NCBI RefSeq assembly: GCF_037325665.1
Contig: NC_090252.1
Span: forward strand, 51,437,894 to 51,501,893
Length of the DNA: 64,000 bases
Source: Littorina saxatilis
Lineage: Eukaryota; Mollusca; Gastropoda; Littorinimorpha; Littorinidae
Reading direction: 5' to 3'
Part shown: piece by piece, positions 27,876-48,336 of the stretch
Layout of the letters: every line of letters begins with the position of its first letter
Numbering within the stretch: position 1 is the stretch's first letter
Program-made: the position numbers and the translations under genes
Notes under the pieces: generated by a model
Databases searched by the model: none
Told to the model about the DNA's origin: nothing
Seen by the model: the letters and a program-made list of their open reading frames with translations, nothing else

Positions 27876-28098
27876 TTTCCGTTGCTCCCAATATGAAATA
27901 ATGATGTTTTATTAAAAAAAACTGACAGCGCAACTGATCACGTACTTTGAATGGCATATGAACATGATGTAGTTAATATACACAGATTTCCGTTGCTCCC
28001 AATATGAAATAATGATGTTTTATTAAAAAAAAACTGACAGCGCAACTGATCACGTACTTTAAATGACATATCAATATGATGTGGTTAATATACACAGA
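27876..28098. repeat. 111-bp tandem duplication next to the Polinton
   Basis: A block starting 'tttccgttgctccc' at 27876 is repeated from 27987 with a few differences. It begins two bases outside the Polinton target duplicate, so it belongs to host DNA. Confidence 0.8.
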
Positions 28099-28754
28099 TT
28101 TTGTTTCTAAACAGATATTGAGTAAGTTAGCACTCATAAAGCCAGTTAATAATCAACACAACACAATACAAAGTAGAGTGGCTTACGTTTGCTATAAATG
28201 TAAAGTAAACATTTCCTTGTCAGTTGTTGTCATGTAAGTCTAGCTGTATTTAGCTTCATTTGTTTCCTGTTTCCTGTTGCAATATTCTTGCATACACTTC
28301 TTATTGTCTATTCTTGCTAAAAACTATGCAGTTTTAATGCAGTGAGAGACAGGAGAATGAGAGTATTAGTCATCGCTTAAAGGTCACTTGCAGAATGCCA
28401 TTTCAACATTCGACGATCTGTTCTGCATGAACTATCATTATGTTCATCTTCTTGAAATAAAACAAATCTTTACCAGGCTATTAAATTCCTGATGATTAAA
28501 TACTGGTGAAGTGATGTATAAATAGGTACCTTGATTGACTACCTGAGTAATTAACCGACTGAGTGTCGTGCAAAAAGTACGTTATGTTAAGTTTTCGCTC
28601 TGTCAATATATTTCTGATACTGAAAACCTAAACTTATTGGAAAGAAACGCCAATTTCCTTGTACGTGTGGATAATGAATGTTCTGTTTTCATATTCTTTC
28701 TTGTTTGCGATGTGTGAATTGAATTTGAGTTTTCATTTTTGCATTGAGAGAGAG

Positions 28755-28789
<35 letters not shown>

Positions 28790-28790
28790 T

Positions 28791-28860
<70 letters not shown>

Positions 28861-29495
28861 ATAGAGAGGCGGTGGTGGAGGTGGTAGGAAATAGCCTTTA
28901 TAATATGCATTAACTTATTAAGATCGACTTTCGGCAACAAATTTCACAGAAATAGTACAAATGAAGAAATTAATTTAAAGGAATCGTTTGGGTCGACTCA
29001 AAGTAAGTCTCATTGAAAAGAAAAACAATTAAAGATGTCGAAATACACAAGTCATCAAACTAATCAATATATAGGCCCCATTCAACATCACATTTTTGGG
29101 AACACTTATGAAATATTGCCTTCTATTTGTCACACTATTTGAAGGAGCATATAATAATGCAATAATGCAAAATATTTATATAGCGCATGTATCCAGGGTT
29201 TAACCCTGCTCAAAGCGCTGTACAATCAAAATACTACGACAACATAACATAACGTACAATCACACACATATCAATGAATAACTCGTTGCTCTAAAAACAT
29301 TATTGAAGGAGCATACAGGCTTAGTCAAACTTCCTTGTAAAACAAGAGGCTTCGTTGCATTCATTGAAATATTATACTAGCGAGAAGAAGTCGGAGCCGG
29401 AGCTGTCACGTGATGAACTTTGGACACCAACAACCATCAGAAAGTTGGTCGTGTTATCCTTCACCCAGTTTATACAAAACAGGTGTCAATTCGAC
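28099..29495. other. Intergenic region upstream of gene B
   Basis: Contains an (AG)n microsatellite at about 28746-28857 and a SINE-tail-like stretch near 29155-29240 ('caaagcgctgtacaatc'). The immediate upstream region of gene B is expected to hold its promoter, but no clear TATA box or initiator is visible. Confidence 0.5.
28746..28857. repeat. (AG)n microsatellite
   Basis: Near-pure AG dinucleotides with a few GATA interruptions. Confidence 0.95.
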
Positions 29496-30774
29496 ATGAA
29501 GTTCCTCAACACCTTTCTGCTTTGGCTTAACTGCCTATCATACGCCAGGAACCAAGGTAAGTGAGATTGTTAAATTCGTCTTCGAATGAGGCGTGCACTG
29601 TTGACCTGCAGGTTTCATTTTTGAAAATACAATATGACCCATGTTATGTTTCAAAATAAGTATATTCAGAACACGTACTTTACCAAAAAATTTGATAATG
29701 TTAATTTGTGTTTGGTTTTCATGTCCTGTCATCCTATTTGGCTATGCTGGGGGGAGTGGGGGTAGTATCACTTACAAACAAGTATTTTATCATTATTACA
29801 AGCAAATAATGATTTTTTTTCAACAGCACCAGAGATTGTCTGTCCATACTACGTTCCTGAAAACACGAACGTGACTTGCTTGTGTGAGAAACCAAGAGCT
29901 GTACAGGGAGACCCTCGCATATGGTGGCAAGAAGATTCCCAGGGAGAACTGAAACTGACCAATGTCTTGCGAAACCAGAGCAATACAACTTTCTCGTGTG
30001 TCATGGAGCTGATTAATGGTACTGTCACATTTTCGTACTACTCTCTACGAGTGGCATGTAAGTCAACATTTATCTTAGTATAGAATATTGAGTTAAATCA
30101 ACGTATTTAAACGTGGAGACATTTTCTTTCTTTTCTATGCATTGAGTTTATTTTCTATTGTGCAAAGAAGACAGACACTTGTCTCGAGGTCAGAATTTCA
30201 CCGGAGGGAGAAAACACAGTTTGGCAAATACGGTTCGTTAATGCCGGTTTATATGTCAGTTTTCAACGCAGGTAGTCAAGCCCCACTTTTTCACGCATAC
30301 ATATGTTTTGTATGGACAACAAACACAAAAACTCATGGCTTATTTCTCTAATGTCTTTCTGAAGATGAGTTGTTACATATAGTGTGGTCTCTTTGCAGAT
30401 CCTCCAAAAGAAAGCCCAGTTATACGACCAGAACCGTCGGACCATGACCTCCAACCAGGAGACAACTTGACCTGTACGGTCATAGGCGGGTATCCTCCCG
30501 TTGACACAGTCCATTTCTACTGTGTAAATCCTTCTCTGCCTGATGGAGATGATGACAGTAATGGAATAGCTGTGTCTAGTCTTGTCACCTTGAACTCTAC
30601 TGACTCTGTCAACAACAGCATGACTTGCTACTGCAGGGGGAATTGGACCATCAAGCCAGAATATTATCAGCTCACTACTATGGCTGTGTACACAGTTGCA
30701 GGTATTGGATCACATGCAGTTCATATGATGCAAATTGCCTAGTGATTTGTGTCTAACAATGAGTATCGATATAG

Positions 30775-30847
<73 letters not shown>

Positions 30848-31561
30848 GTCGTCGTCGTCGTCGTCGTCATCAACGTCATCGTCATTAACATTATTATCAT
30901 GATCATGATGTCATCATCATGATGTCATCATCATGGTGTCATCATCAATATCATCATCAATAAATTATTGTGTCACATGATTAAAAGACAGTTTATTGGA
31001 TGGAGTAAATATATACCTAATGCTGGCGCACACAATGAATGCACTTTCGAATTCCTCCATTTTGTTTTCAGATTTTACTGACTTTTTTTTATTTTTATGA
31101 GCTGCAGCTTATTATCCCCAGATTCTGTGATGGTAGTTGGTAAATCCGGATTTGAATGTTACTTAAAATGTGGCATTTGCCCTCTGGCGCAATAAAACCT
31201 GTGTATTTCAAAATGAAAACAGAACAATATGTATAGTGCCATTCAAATCACCAGAACTCGTTTCAACACTGGAGGAACTGAACACTTCTTGTGGTTAATA
31301 AAAAAAAACTCAAGTTAAATGTCGTATCATATTGAATATAGGTTCATGGCTTTGATATTTCACCTACAAACTACCCCCCCCCCCCCTCCCCCTTTCTCTC
31401 TCTTTCTTCGTCTCTCCTTGTCTCTCGCTGCCTCTCTTTATATCCCTCTCCCTCTCTGTCTATCTTTCTCCATCTGTCTCTTTCTCTGTTTGTCTGTCTG
31501 TCGCTTCTCTGTCTCTCTTGTGCTCACTCTGTCTCTCCCTGTCTCTGTCTTTCTCTGTGTC

Positions 31562-31598
<37 letters not shown>

Positions 31599-31611
31599 AT
31601 TTCTCTCTCTC

Positions 31612-31693
<82 letters not shown>

Positions 31694-32681
31694 AAGTGTA
31701 AATTAATTTTTTTTTTTTTTTTTTTTGGGGGGGGGCGGGGACGTAGCTCAGTTGGTAGCGCGCTGGCTTTGTAGCCAGTTGGTCGCTATCAGCGTGGGTT
31801 CGATCCCCACGTTCGGCGAGAGATTTATTTCTCGGAGTCAACTTTGTGCAGACTCTCTTCAGTGTACGAACACCCCCGTGTGTACACATGCATAACATCC
31901 CAAGTTAACAGCGAAAGTCTCAGGGCTTGGAAAACACGAAGACACGCATGCATTATCTCTCGTCTCTGATTATCATGATCGTATTTCGATACTTTGACGA
32001 GACAAACCCAATGCTGGTGTGTCGAAGAAGACAGCCACAGCGGGTTTGTTCGAGTCAAAGCATCACACCATATCTTCAGCGTATCACTAATACCTGTCCC
32101 AACATAGACCAGTTGGTCTAAGAGGACGTTAAACCACAATAGTCAGTCAGTTAAGTTAATTTGCTCTTTTTTGTTACAGTACCAGCAGACAAGAGATATG
32201 ATCCTTCACGGCTAGCGATCTATCTGTCTCTTTCTACGTTAATTTGCTATTTTTTGTTACAGTACCAGCAGACAAGAGATATGATCCTTCACGGCTAACG
32301 ATCTATCTGTCTGCTCTTCATGTCTTCCTCATCATCGTTGTCCTCATCGCTGTCATCACAAGGCGACTTCACAAACGCCAACACAGAAGGAGACAAAGCG
32401 AACGAGTTATTCATAGAAACGGTATGCCTTCTTCAAACTGTGAAAATATGTCCGTGTATTTAAGCGAAGCTGCTGATTCTGGTGGAGAAGGGGGAGGTGG
32501 GGGGGGGGGGGGGGTATTGGAAGAGAGAGAATTGCGTAACCTGAATCTTTGTCCGTCGATAAAGCAGTCAATGTGTTGATCCAAAAGCAAACGAGAGAGA
32601 GAGAGAGCTAGCGAGAGAGAGAGAGAGAGAGAGAGAGAGTGTGTGCGCGCGCGCGTGTGTGTGTGGTGTGGTGTGTGTGTG

Positions 32682-32721
<40 letters not shown>

Positions 32722-34571
32722 TGGGTGTGTGTGGGTGTGTGTGTTTTCGTATGTGGGTGTGTTTTCGTGTGCACGTCTGTGTGTAAATAAGTGTGTGTGT
32801 GTGACAGAAGTTATCCTAGGGGGGGGGGGGGGGGAGTTGTCCTAGGGGGAAGTTGTCCAGGGGGGGATTGTCTGGGGGGAAAAGTCCAGGGGGGGGGGGG
32901 GGTATGTCCGGGGAGTTGTTGTCCTGATACGGTGACAGAACAAGCATAATGAATTGATACAGAGCAATTTCAATAATTCCCTCCTGAAATAACTGTACTT
33001 TGTCGTATGTAATGGTTCCAGTGTGTATTTTGTTTGCAGCACAAGATTCAGAGGGCAGTGATGTTTCTGAATACATCGACTCTAACCTGTACATGGATGC
33101 TGACCAATATACTAACCATCAACAACAACAACAACAACAACAGCTATCTGCGCAGGAATCTTCACAAGACAATCAACAGCTTCAACCACCTGAACCTGAT
33201 GAGCCTTGCGTCATCACTGTACACACCCCTCAGACCCCTGATTACACTGACGTCAGTGACGATGAGCAGTCTGTTGATGCCGATGACAAGCCAACCACTG
33301 AGCAAGAACATACTTCTCTGACAGAACATCTGCAAGGCATGTCACTGCCTGAAGTTCCAGTACTTCCGAGAGAACACAGCCAGGACAGACTTCAAGTACC
33401 AAGAATACGTCCCAGACCCAGCACTCGAGAGCAACAAGCCTTAGACAAAGCTGATTTGACTGAAAACAGCGACGATGAGCAGAATGCTGACGTTCAACCC
33501 AACACCTATCGAGACCTTGCTGTTCCGAGAGAACACAGCCTGAACAGACTTCAAGTACCAAGAACACGCCTCAGACCCAGCACTAGACAACAACAAGTCT
33601 TAGATAAAGCTGACTTGACTGAAAACAGCGACGATGAGCAGCATACTGATGTGGACAATCAACTCAACTCTAAACAAGACCCTCCTGCTCCAAGAGAACA
33701 TGTTCAGAATAGACCTAAGCCCCCACTACCCCCCAAACCCAGTAAAGCTGACTTAACTGAAAACAGCGACGATGAGCGATACACTGATATCGACAATCAA
33801 CACATCAACGAGCAAGACCAAGTTGTTCTGAGAGAACAAGGTCAGAAAACACTACTTTCCCAGGGACCAGTACATGCGGTACCTCCAACATTTAGCGCTA
33901 AGCTGAACGAAGCCTTGGCAAGCGCTGACTCAACAGAAGACTGCAGCTCTGCTCTGCATGAAGATGTGGATGAACAATCGAACTGCCGCAGCAGGCAACA
34001 AACCCCACAGCAACATTTACAACAACACGGCCGGCGATCTCAGTTTCCTGACGCTGGAATTTCCTTGACCTGTCTGGGACAGAAGGGTCTTGAGCAGCCT
34101 GATCCAAGCCAGCGAGAAGAGAGTGATCTGAGTGTTTCTGGCACAACCAGCACACCAAGGAATGAATACGACAGGACGCAGCAGCTGAGCAATGCTGAGC
34201 AATACATGTACACAGATTTTAAACCAACGTCTTCCAATAGAGCTGATGAGTTGATAAGCAGTGCGACCAGCGCGCCAAGGAACGAATACGACAGGACGCA
34301 GCAGCTGAGCAATGCTGAGCACTACATGTACACAGATTTTAAACCAACGTCTTTCAATAGAGCTGATGACTTAATGAGCAGTGCGACTAGCGCATCAAAA
34401 AACGAGTATGAACAAACGATTCAAGCAAGTGACGCTGACCACTGTTTTAACGCACCTTTGTCTAATAACCATTCGCTGGGTGATCTTCAGGGGGATGAGT
34501 TCCAAGATGACTATTATCTTCATCGTATTTCTGAAAATCCCGCTGATGATATTGACGAGTCGGCTGTTTGA
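29496..34571 (+). CDS. Gene B: two-Ig transmembrane receptor with long tyrosine-bearing tail
   Basis: Five exons join in frame to 761 residues: 29496-29556 (signal peptide MKFLNTFLLWLNCLSYA), 29827-30057 and 30399-30701 (Ig-like modules), 32263-32421 (transmembrane, residues of about 199-251, with VFLIIVVLIAVI then RRLHKRQHRRR), and 33040-34571 (tail, 510 residues). All introns are phase 1 with GT-AG ends. The first module is Cys-rich (VTCLCEKP ... FSCVMEL). The second has LTCTVIGGYPP and MTCYCRGNW. The tail has a poly-Gln run, three copies of a KADLTENSDDE block, a proline motif (PKPPLPPKP) that suits an SH3 domain, and a 40-residue repeat (twice plus a diverged third) with YMYTDF. A duplicated splice acceptor lies before the transmembrane exon. 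It is a surface receptor; ligand and pathway are unknown. The exon model was assembled by eye. Confidence 0.78.
30774..30958. repeat. (ATC)n / (GTC)n trinucleotide repeat
   Basis: A long ATC run changes to GTC units and then degrades, inside the third intron of gene B. Confidence 0.95.
31376..31691. repeat. (CT)n-rich microsatellite
   Basis: A CT/CTGT mixture ending in a pure CT run. Open frames read through it (Leu-Ser or Ser repeats) are not genes. Confidence 0.95.
31737..32148 (+). repeat. tRNA-Thr-like SINE in gene B intron
   Basis: The head 'gacgtagctcagttggtagc' (A box) with the B box 'gggttcgatccccac' resembles a tRNA; the anticodon loop reads TTTGTAG (TGT). A body of about 330 bp follows, ending in 'gacgttaaaccacaatagtc'. 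It is preceded by a poly-T and poly-G run. It sits a few bases upstream of the duplicated splice acceptor of gene B. Confidence 0.7.
32155..32320 (+). repeat. 83-bp tandem duplication carrying a splice acceptor and exon start
   Basis: Two copies of 'gttaatttgct' plus 'tttttgttacag' and the first about 40 bases of the transmembrane exon start at 32155 and 32238. The downstream acceptor (exon from 32263) keeps the frame. The upstream acceptor (exon from 32180) adds 83 bases and leads to a stop shortly after. Confidence 0.9.
32500..32912. repeat. Cluster of poly-G, (GA)n and (GT)n tracts
   Basis: G runs near 32498-32513, 32819-32834 and 32889-32903, with (GA)n near 32592-32640 and (GT)n near 32640-32800 between. 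All lie in the last intron of gene B. Confidence 0.9.
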
Positions 34572-34578
34572 GTGATTG

Positions 34579-34711
<133 letters not shown>

Positions 34712-35139
34712 TATATATTATACTCGTACCGAAAAATTAATGGGAATTATATTTTTACCATGGTGTTTTCTAAATGTGTTACCGATGTCATTCCGTGTAG
34801 GACTTTGTAGTCTTAAAGAATGGTGCAGGTATTCACACACCAATAGAACAATAACGTAATCTCTGTTTGTTTGAAGAACATGTTCGGGTTATGAATATTT
34901 TTGATGTGAGAACTTGTTTATTTTTGTTGACACGAATTTGTGGACAAATGGTGAATTCTTTTATGTTGAGTTTTTATAGTTGACTGATGCTACAGACTGA
35001 CTTGTTACACATCGACATTGATAGTTTTATTCTTCTTCTTCTTCGTCGTTCGCTAGATAGTTTTATTATAAGAACTTTTTCTAATTCCTATTAACTCGAT
35101 GTTCTTTAACTATATTTATATATAAATGCATATTGTAAA
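34712..35139. other. Intergenic stretch after gene B
   Basis: AT-rich, probably including the 3' untranslated region of gene B. No strong poly(A) signal was singled out and no other gene is seen. Confidence 0.4.
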
Positions 35140-35372
35140 GCAGTATCCATTGTTAGAGGATCTTCTAGTAGCAGTGTTCAAATGTCGAAGCTGCTTTTCC
35201 CAGTTTTACCTAAGAGACCGACTGTATATTGTGTTACTGTATTTGTCAGACTTGATTGTACCAAGTCCCTACACATGTTGTAATGCGCTTAGAGCCAAAT
35301 ATTTTTGTTTTTTGTAAGGGATAGGCGCAATATAAATACACTTTATTATTATTATTATATTATTATTAAGAT
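35140..35372 (+). repeat. SINE-tail retroposon with (ATT)n end
   Basis: Contains 'gtaatgcgcttagagccaaa' and ends in ATT units. It is the inverted counterpart of the insertion in the last exon of gene A (3718-3905), with the match covering about 190 bp. Confidence 0.75.
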
Positions 35373-35639
35373 TTAATTACATTCCCCATTATGAAAGAAT
35401 GTGTTGCTTTTGTGAGAGGAAAGATAAGAGATGGGTTTCGATCCTGCGATGATTGATAGCTATATTTATAATGTTGTATCTGTAGCCTTTAGATATGATC
35501 ACACATTGTGTTGCTTGTATGCATGTTCATCGTCCCTTTCTTCCATGTTGAGTTGTTCCTTATGCTGTATTATCAATATGTGAGAACAAATATCAATAGA
35601 ATAAATCGTACACAACATAAAATATAGGCAAACAATCAG

Positions 35640-35737
35640 ACAGACACACACATACACACACACACGCACACCCACACACACGTACACAGACACACGTACC
35701 GTCACAGACACACACACATAGACACACACACACATAG

Positions 35738-35769
<32 letters not shown>

Positions 35770-35862
35770 ACAGAGACACACACACACACACGCACACACA
35801 CACACACACGCGCACACACATGCACACACGTATACACACACACACACATACACACACACACA

Positions 35863-35920
<58 letters not shown>
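35640..35920. repeat. (CA)n-rich microsatellite
   Basis: CA units with frequent CACG, CATA and CAGA variants. Cys-Val open frames on the other strand are an artefact of the repeat. Confidence 0.95.
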
Positions 35921-35923
<3 letters not shown>

Positions 35924-37080
35924 TGTATATAACATTGTAAATATGTACAGAGATTACGGTAACTCATCGATTTTGTCGTTATTGTTGTGGTTCTTGTCAT
36001 CCCTTGCTTTGCTTTTGATATTTTTTGTATTGGTTCATTAGGGTTAGAATTTACCTGATTTTGTTTCAGATTTGAAGTACTCTTAACAAAAAACCTGCAA
36101 ACTGTAATTCACTATGGATGTTTGTTTCCTTTGCCTTTGAGTAGAATTATAATCTTGTTTCCCGAACAAAGAACATGCCAGTGTTTTGTTACACTGTGAT
36201 ATGGCCTAATCAACGTACTACTTCCTCGTGAATAACGGGATTTTCCTAAACTTATTTCCCTGAGTACATTTCATTTCGATTCCCTGTGTTTAGTAATCAT
36301 GTTGCTTTTCTAATGTGCTTACTTAAAGGCATACTCCGTCCCATAAACACTTAAAAAAAATGTGTAATCTGCTCACCTTCTTGCTAAGCTTTTTTATGAA
36401 AGAAGGGCTTACCTCCAGCTGGTCACATACCAAAAATCAACATCTGGACAGTTTCATGTGTAGGGTAAATGTGACTTTTTTTAGATTGTCCAGATTAACA
36501 CCGGTTTAGTTCAAATTGTAATGCTGTTGTTGTTAATGATTGATGTTTAAACGTTAGTTATTTGAATTGTACAATGTTTCATTTGCCACCTTTTTTCCAT
36601 AACTTCTCTGTTTACTTTATTTGTTTAAATATACTGCCTGCATGCAACGATAGTTTGGTTCACTTTGTTCCATAATGTGTGTATGTGTTGGCCTATTCTA
36701 CGGACTATTTCTTCGTTACACACCCGTGTTCCGCGGACCCAAGAATTCACCGGACGTCCGCTGAATTTTTTTATGGCTGAATCACGTTCACACAGCCAAT
36801 CTGGAGACCCCCTCAAAAGGCCCGCCAAAACTGCGATTTGTCCGCAAAAGTCGTAATTTTCAATCTTCGTGTGTTAACCTTCATACAAATCAAGCTTTGG
36901 CCTCTCAGCTGTGAAGTGTTGTTTATTGGTTTTCACATCTACTTATTATCACTAGTTAAATGAACAATCAGGGCACTCTGCTAATTACAAATCTGCTTTA
37001 CTTTTTCTTCTAAACCGATTAGTAAACGAGTCCTCAAAAGTGGGGTCTTTTGGTGCTAGTCCTTGGAAGTGCCTGTAAAC
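35921..37080. other. Intergenic sequence without recognised gene
   Basis: A stretch near 36329-36500 opening 'ttaaaggcatactccgtccc' resembles an interspersed repeat start, but its ends could not be set. Nothing else is supported. Confidence 0.4.
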
Positions 37081-37083
37081 AAC

Positions 37084-37086
<3 letters not shown>

Positions 37087-37163
<77 letters not shown>

Positions 37164-37182
37164 GTGTGTGTGTGTGTGTGTT
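37087..37182. repeat. (GT)n microsatellite
   Basis: A near-pure GT run. Confidence 0.95.
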
Positions 37183-38129
37183 GTTGCATTTCAACACTTG
37201 TTTTGTATGAATGGGTCGATGTCCCTGAAAGCATGAAACATTTGTTACATGACGTTCTACTGTTTCATGTTGCAGCAACTGTGCTCATAAGCTTAGTTAG
37301 TGTCCCTGAAAATAAACCCATCATGATTCAACTCAAACCAAATCAGTTTACTTTGCTAAATGTTCAATCAATGTCTCTCCCTTAGTCATAAACAGCATTG
37401 ATAATATTTTCCGGTCACGGTGAAAGCGTTAATAGAATCAGGATGAGTCACGTGACAGATGGTTGTGCGTTATAACAGGAAGCAATTGCAAAGTGTGTCT
37501 TGGCGACAAAAGCGCTTTTACCCGGAAATTATTCCATTACAAATGTCCAATCGTAAATTTTTCTTTTCGATTGAAATAGTATCTTAACAGAAAGTAGGAC
37601 AAATCCAATATCAACAAAGCTTCGGAAACGTTCCCTTTATCCATGCAAAAATCTCAAAAAAGTTGTTGTCAGATACGTTTAACTAAAGATCTTTGTGATG
37701 AGACCGTTTATTGTAAAACCAGTTGTATGGCTGGAAAGGCTATCTATTCCCCTATTATATTCAGCAAACAGATTGAATTTAATATTGCCGTGTCTATATA
37801 GTGTACCTACAACACAGACAACCCGAACAATTACATTCCCAAAATTAAGGTTCCCGCGACAAAACAGCTGAAACAGAACAAGATGTGGATGTTGTTGGAA
37901 AGAACATTCCCATTTGTATCTACAACTGTCAGTTTTGTTGACCTATATTTTCAATCGATGACGTTGTCACATGCTGAACGGTGTAGGTGTCATTCTTCTC
38001 AATAAGTACTAATAATAACACTAACATGTATTTGTACACACACGCAAGAAACACAAACTCAACGTAGGTGCTAATACCTCAGGCACAAAATATCTAGTTT
38101 AAGCTCTCACTTTCTCATTCTCTCCCCCC
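37183..38129. other. Intergenic sequence without recognised gene
   Basis: No exon pattern, repeat ends or RNA gene is supported on either strand. Confidence 0.4.
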
Positions 38130-38131
38130 CA

Positions 38132-38229
<98 letters not shown>

Positions 38230-38323
38230 TCTCTCTCTCTGTCTCTCGCTCTCTTTTTCTCTCTCTCTCTCATTCTCTCACTCTCTCTCTTTCTCTCTCT
38301 CTCTCTCTCACTCTCTCTCTCTC

Positions 38324-38365
<42 letters not shown>

Positions 38366-38452
38366 TCTCTCTCTCTCTCCCTCTCTCTCCCTCTCTCTCT
38401 CTCACTCTCTCACTCTCTCTCTCTCTCTCTCACTTTCTCTTTCTCCCACCTC
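38130..38452. repeat. (CT)n microsatellite
   Basis: Long CT run with scattered CACT, TTTCT and CCCT interruptions. Confidence 0.95.
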
Positions 38453-38699
38453 TCTCAAACCGTTAAGACAGAACTGTTTCTGTCAGTCATTTGGAACTTT
38501 GCTATAAATTTCGAGACACACACAATGTATATGTGTTGTCAGTAATTATTACATGTGCTAATTGTTCTTTTTGCCTGCGCGCGTATAGTATGTTGGTCAT
38601 GTTTGGTCATAGTATGTTTGTTTATGTTTGGTCGTTATTTTTGCCTGTGCATACAGTGTATAGTTTGTTGGTTATGTTTGGTCGGTTTCTTTGCCTGTG

Positions 38700-38802
38700 C
38701 GTGTATAGTATGCTTGGTCGATGTATGTATTGTAAAGCGCTAAGAGTAGACATTTTTCTAGAATAGCGCTATAAAAGTTTGCATTATTATTATTATTATT
38801 AT
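38700..38802 (+). repeat. SINE-tail fragment with (ATT)n end
   Basis: Contains 'gtaaagcgctaagagtagac' and 'atagcgctataaaagtttgc', then ATT units. The same sequence occurs inverted at about 46982-47060. Confidence 0.7.
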
Positions 38803-39048
38803 ATCCTGTGAACAGACACATACAATGTATATCCTGTGAACAGACACATGCACACTAAATTCTTCCTTGCGCGAACAAGACATTCTTACAAGAACTCGTG
38901 ATTTCAAAAACACTGACACGACTGCACGTAGGCAAGAATAAAGCGTTTCACACATACATCACATGATCAATGAAACACTCACGAGAACATATTACACTGT
39001 CGTCCAGAAATCATTGCACATTGCAAGTTGGACTGCTCTCGTGTCGTC

Positions 39049-46637
<7,589 letters not shown>

Positions 46638-46981
46638 TTTGTAAATACTAATTTGTCTGTGGTATTTTCATAGTTATGCATGTTAAGTAAGCTTCTTTTG
46701 TACATAAAGAGTTTTTATCGGGTTACAAAACATTGATGTTTTTTGTTTATAGAAACGTAAAAGTGGAATACTTACGAATGAAACATAATTTCTCGTCCTG
46801 TAAATGCTTTGTACACATTAATATTCAAAACTTACATTATTTTGCTTGTGACTGCTTGTGCATAAAATTAATTGCTGTAGAGATATATTCATATATGTGA
46901 ATGGGTTTGTTTTTACGAATGTACACACTTATTTACAAACACATTTGTGTACTTTTTTGTGAATATGTTCATCCAATAATG
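46638..46981. other. Probable 3' untranslated region of gene C
   Basis: AT-rich and non-coding. 'cataaaga' and 'cataaaat' are weak poly(A) signal look-alikes. Confidence 0.4.
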
Positions 46982-47098
46982 ATAATAATAATAATAATGC
47001 AAACTTTTATAGCGCTATTCTAGAAAAATGTCTACTCTTAGCGCTTTACAATACATACACGCACAGGCAAAGAAAACGACCAAACATACAATACACAA
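46982..47098 (-). repeat. SINE-tail fragment, inverted
   Basis: (AAT)n followed by the complement of the same tail as at 38700-38802 ('gcgctattctagaaaaatgt'). Confidence 0.7.
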
Positions 47099-47099
47099 T

Positions 47100-47375
47100 A
47101 ATGTACAAGAGGGAGCGGCGGCGTTCTGTTGTTTGGCTGTACAAGTAACATTGCCTGAGAATGTGTCCTGTTTTTCTCGTGTATAGTACTAGCCCAGAAG
47201 ATGTAACACATTTTTGTACTTTTTTGTCCTTTCTTGTAAATATGTTCATCCAATAATGTACAAGAGGGAGCGGCGGCGTTCTGTTGTTTGGCTGTACATG
47301 TACAAGTAACATTGCCTGAGAATGTGTCCTGTTTTTCTCGTGTATAGTACTAGCCCAGAAGATGTAACACATTTT
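47100..47375. repeat. 155-bp-period tandem duplication
   Basis: The block 'aatgtacaagagggagcggc' through 'cccagaagatgtaacacat' occurs twice with starts at 47100 and 47255. The second copy has a 4-bp insertion. Confidence 0.8.
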
Positions 47376-47953
47376 TATCTTTGTGCTTTTTCAGCAATAT
47401 GATTATGCTTTTCGTAATGTTCTTATGTTAGGTCTACAATCACATTCATCTGAAATTCGTGTATTGTTTTCAAAGCGTTGCTGTTTTAACAATAAGTGTT
47501 CTTTAAAAAAACAAAAACATTTAAAACAATGACTTGAAAAACACCCTTGTCCATCCATGTTTAAGATGCTCATGATATTTACATAGCGATTGTGTGTAGC
47601 CTGATAATTGAGTCTTGTTATTAAAATTGTTTGTAACTGAGTCTTGTTGAAGAGACACTGTATTTTCTGTAATAAAGTTCTTTGTTGTTGTTGTGGTTGT
47701 TGTTAGTGGTGTTTTCGTTGTTGTTGGTAGTGATGGAAGTGATGTTAAGAACATATTCTTTTCAACATAGTCTAACTTGTGGTGTTGCAGATTGTTGTGG
47801 TGTACACTGGAAACTGATCAAAGAACTTGTTCATATTTCTGTTTGATTGATTGTATATTATATTTCTTTTAAATATTAACAATGCCAATTTAATTGTACA
47901 TTGCTATGGAAAGTAAACTCCTTTTTCAGGTGTTAACGGTATGTTAACGATTC

Positions 47954-48336
47954 TTCTTCTTCTTCTTTGTTCATGGGCTTAGACTCACACGTTCACTCAT
48001 GTTTTTAGCACGAGTGGATTTTTACGTGTATGACCGTTTTTACCCCGCCATTCAGGCAGCATACGCCGATTTCGGGGGAGGCATGCTGGGTATTTTCGTG
48101 TTTCTATAACCCACCGAACTCTGACATGGATTACAGGATCTTGTCCGTGCGCACTTGGTCTTGTGCTTGCATGTACACACGAAGGGGGTTAAGTCGCAAG
48201 CAGGTCTGTACATAAGTTGACCTGGGAGATCGGAAAATCTCCACTCTTAACCCACCAGGCAGCAGCGACCGGGATTCGAACTCACGACCTCTCGATTAGG
48301 AGGCCGACGTCTTACCACCACGCCACTGCGCCCGTC
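47954..48336 (-). repeat. tRNA-derived SINE with 9-bp target duplication
   Basis: On the minus strand the head reads 'gcagtggcgtggtggtaaga' and 'cgtgagttcgaatcccggtc'. The tail ends in GAA units on that strand. The direct repeat 'taacgattc' lies at 47945-47953 and 48337-48345. The anticodon position reads CCT, but this is a SINE head, not a functional tRNA gene. Confidence 0.85.

Noticed and set aside
31741-31815. tRNA-Thr gene
   Set aside because: A tRNA-like head is present but continues into a SINE body and tail, so it is a retroposon head rather than a functional tRNA gene. The same applies to the heads near 2942, 45320, 48270 and 51365.
35499-36000. Cys-Val-rich, Thr-His-rich, Leu-Ser-rich and Arg-Glu-rich open frames over simple repeats (also near 28689, 31319, 32568, 34462, 37050, 38115, 40124, 46103, 48924)
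   Set aside because: They are translations of CA, CT and GT microsatellites.
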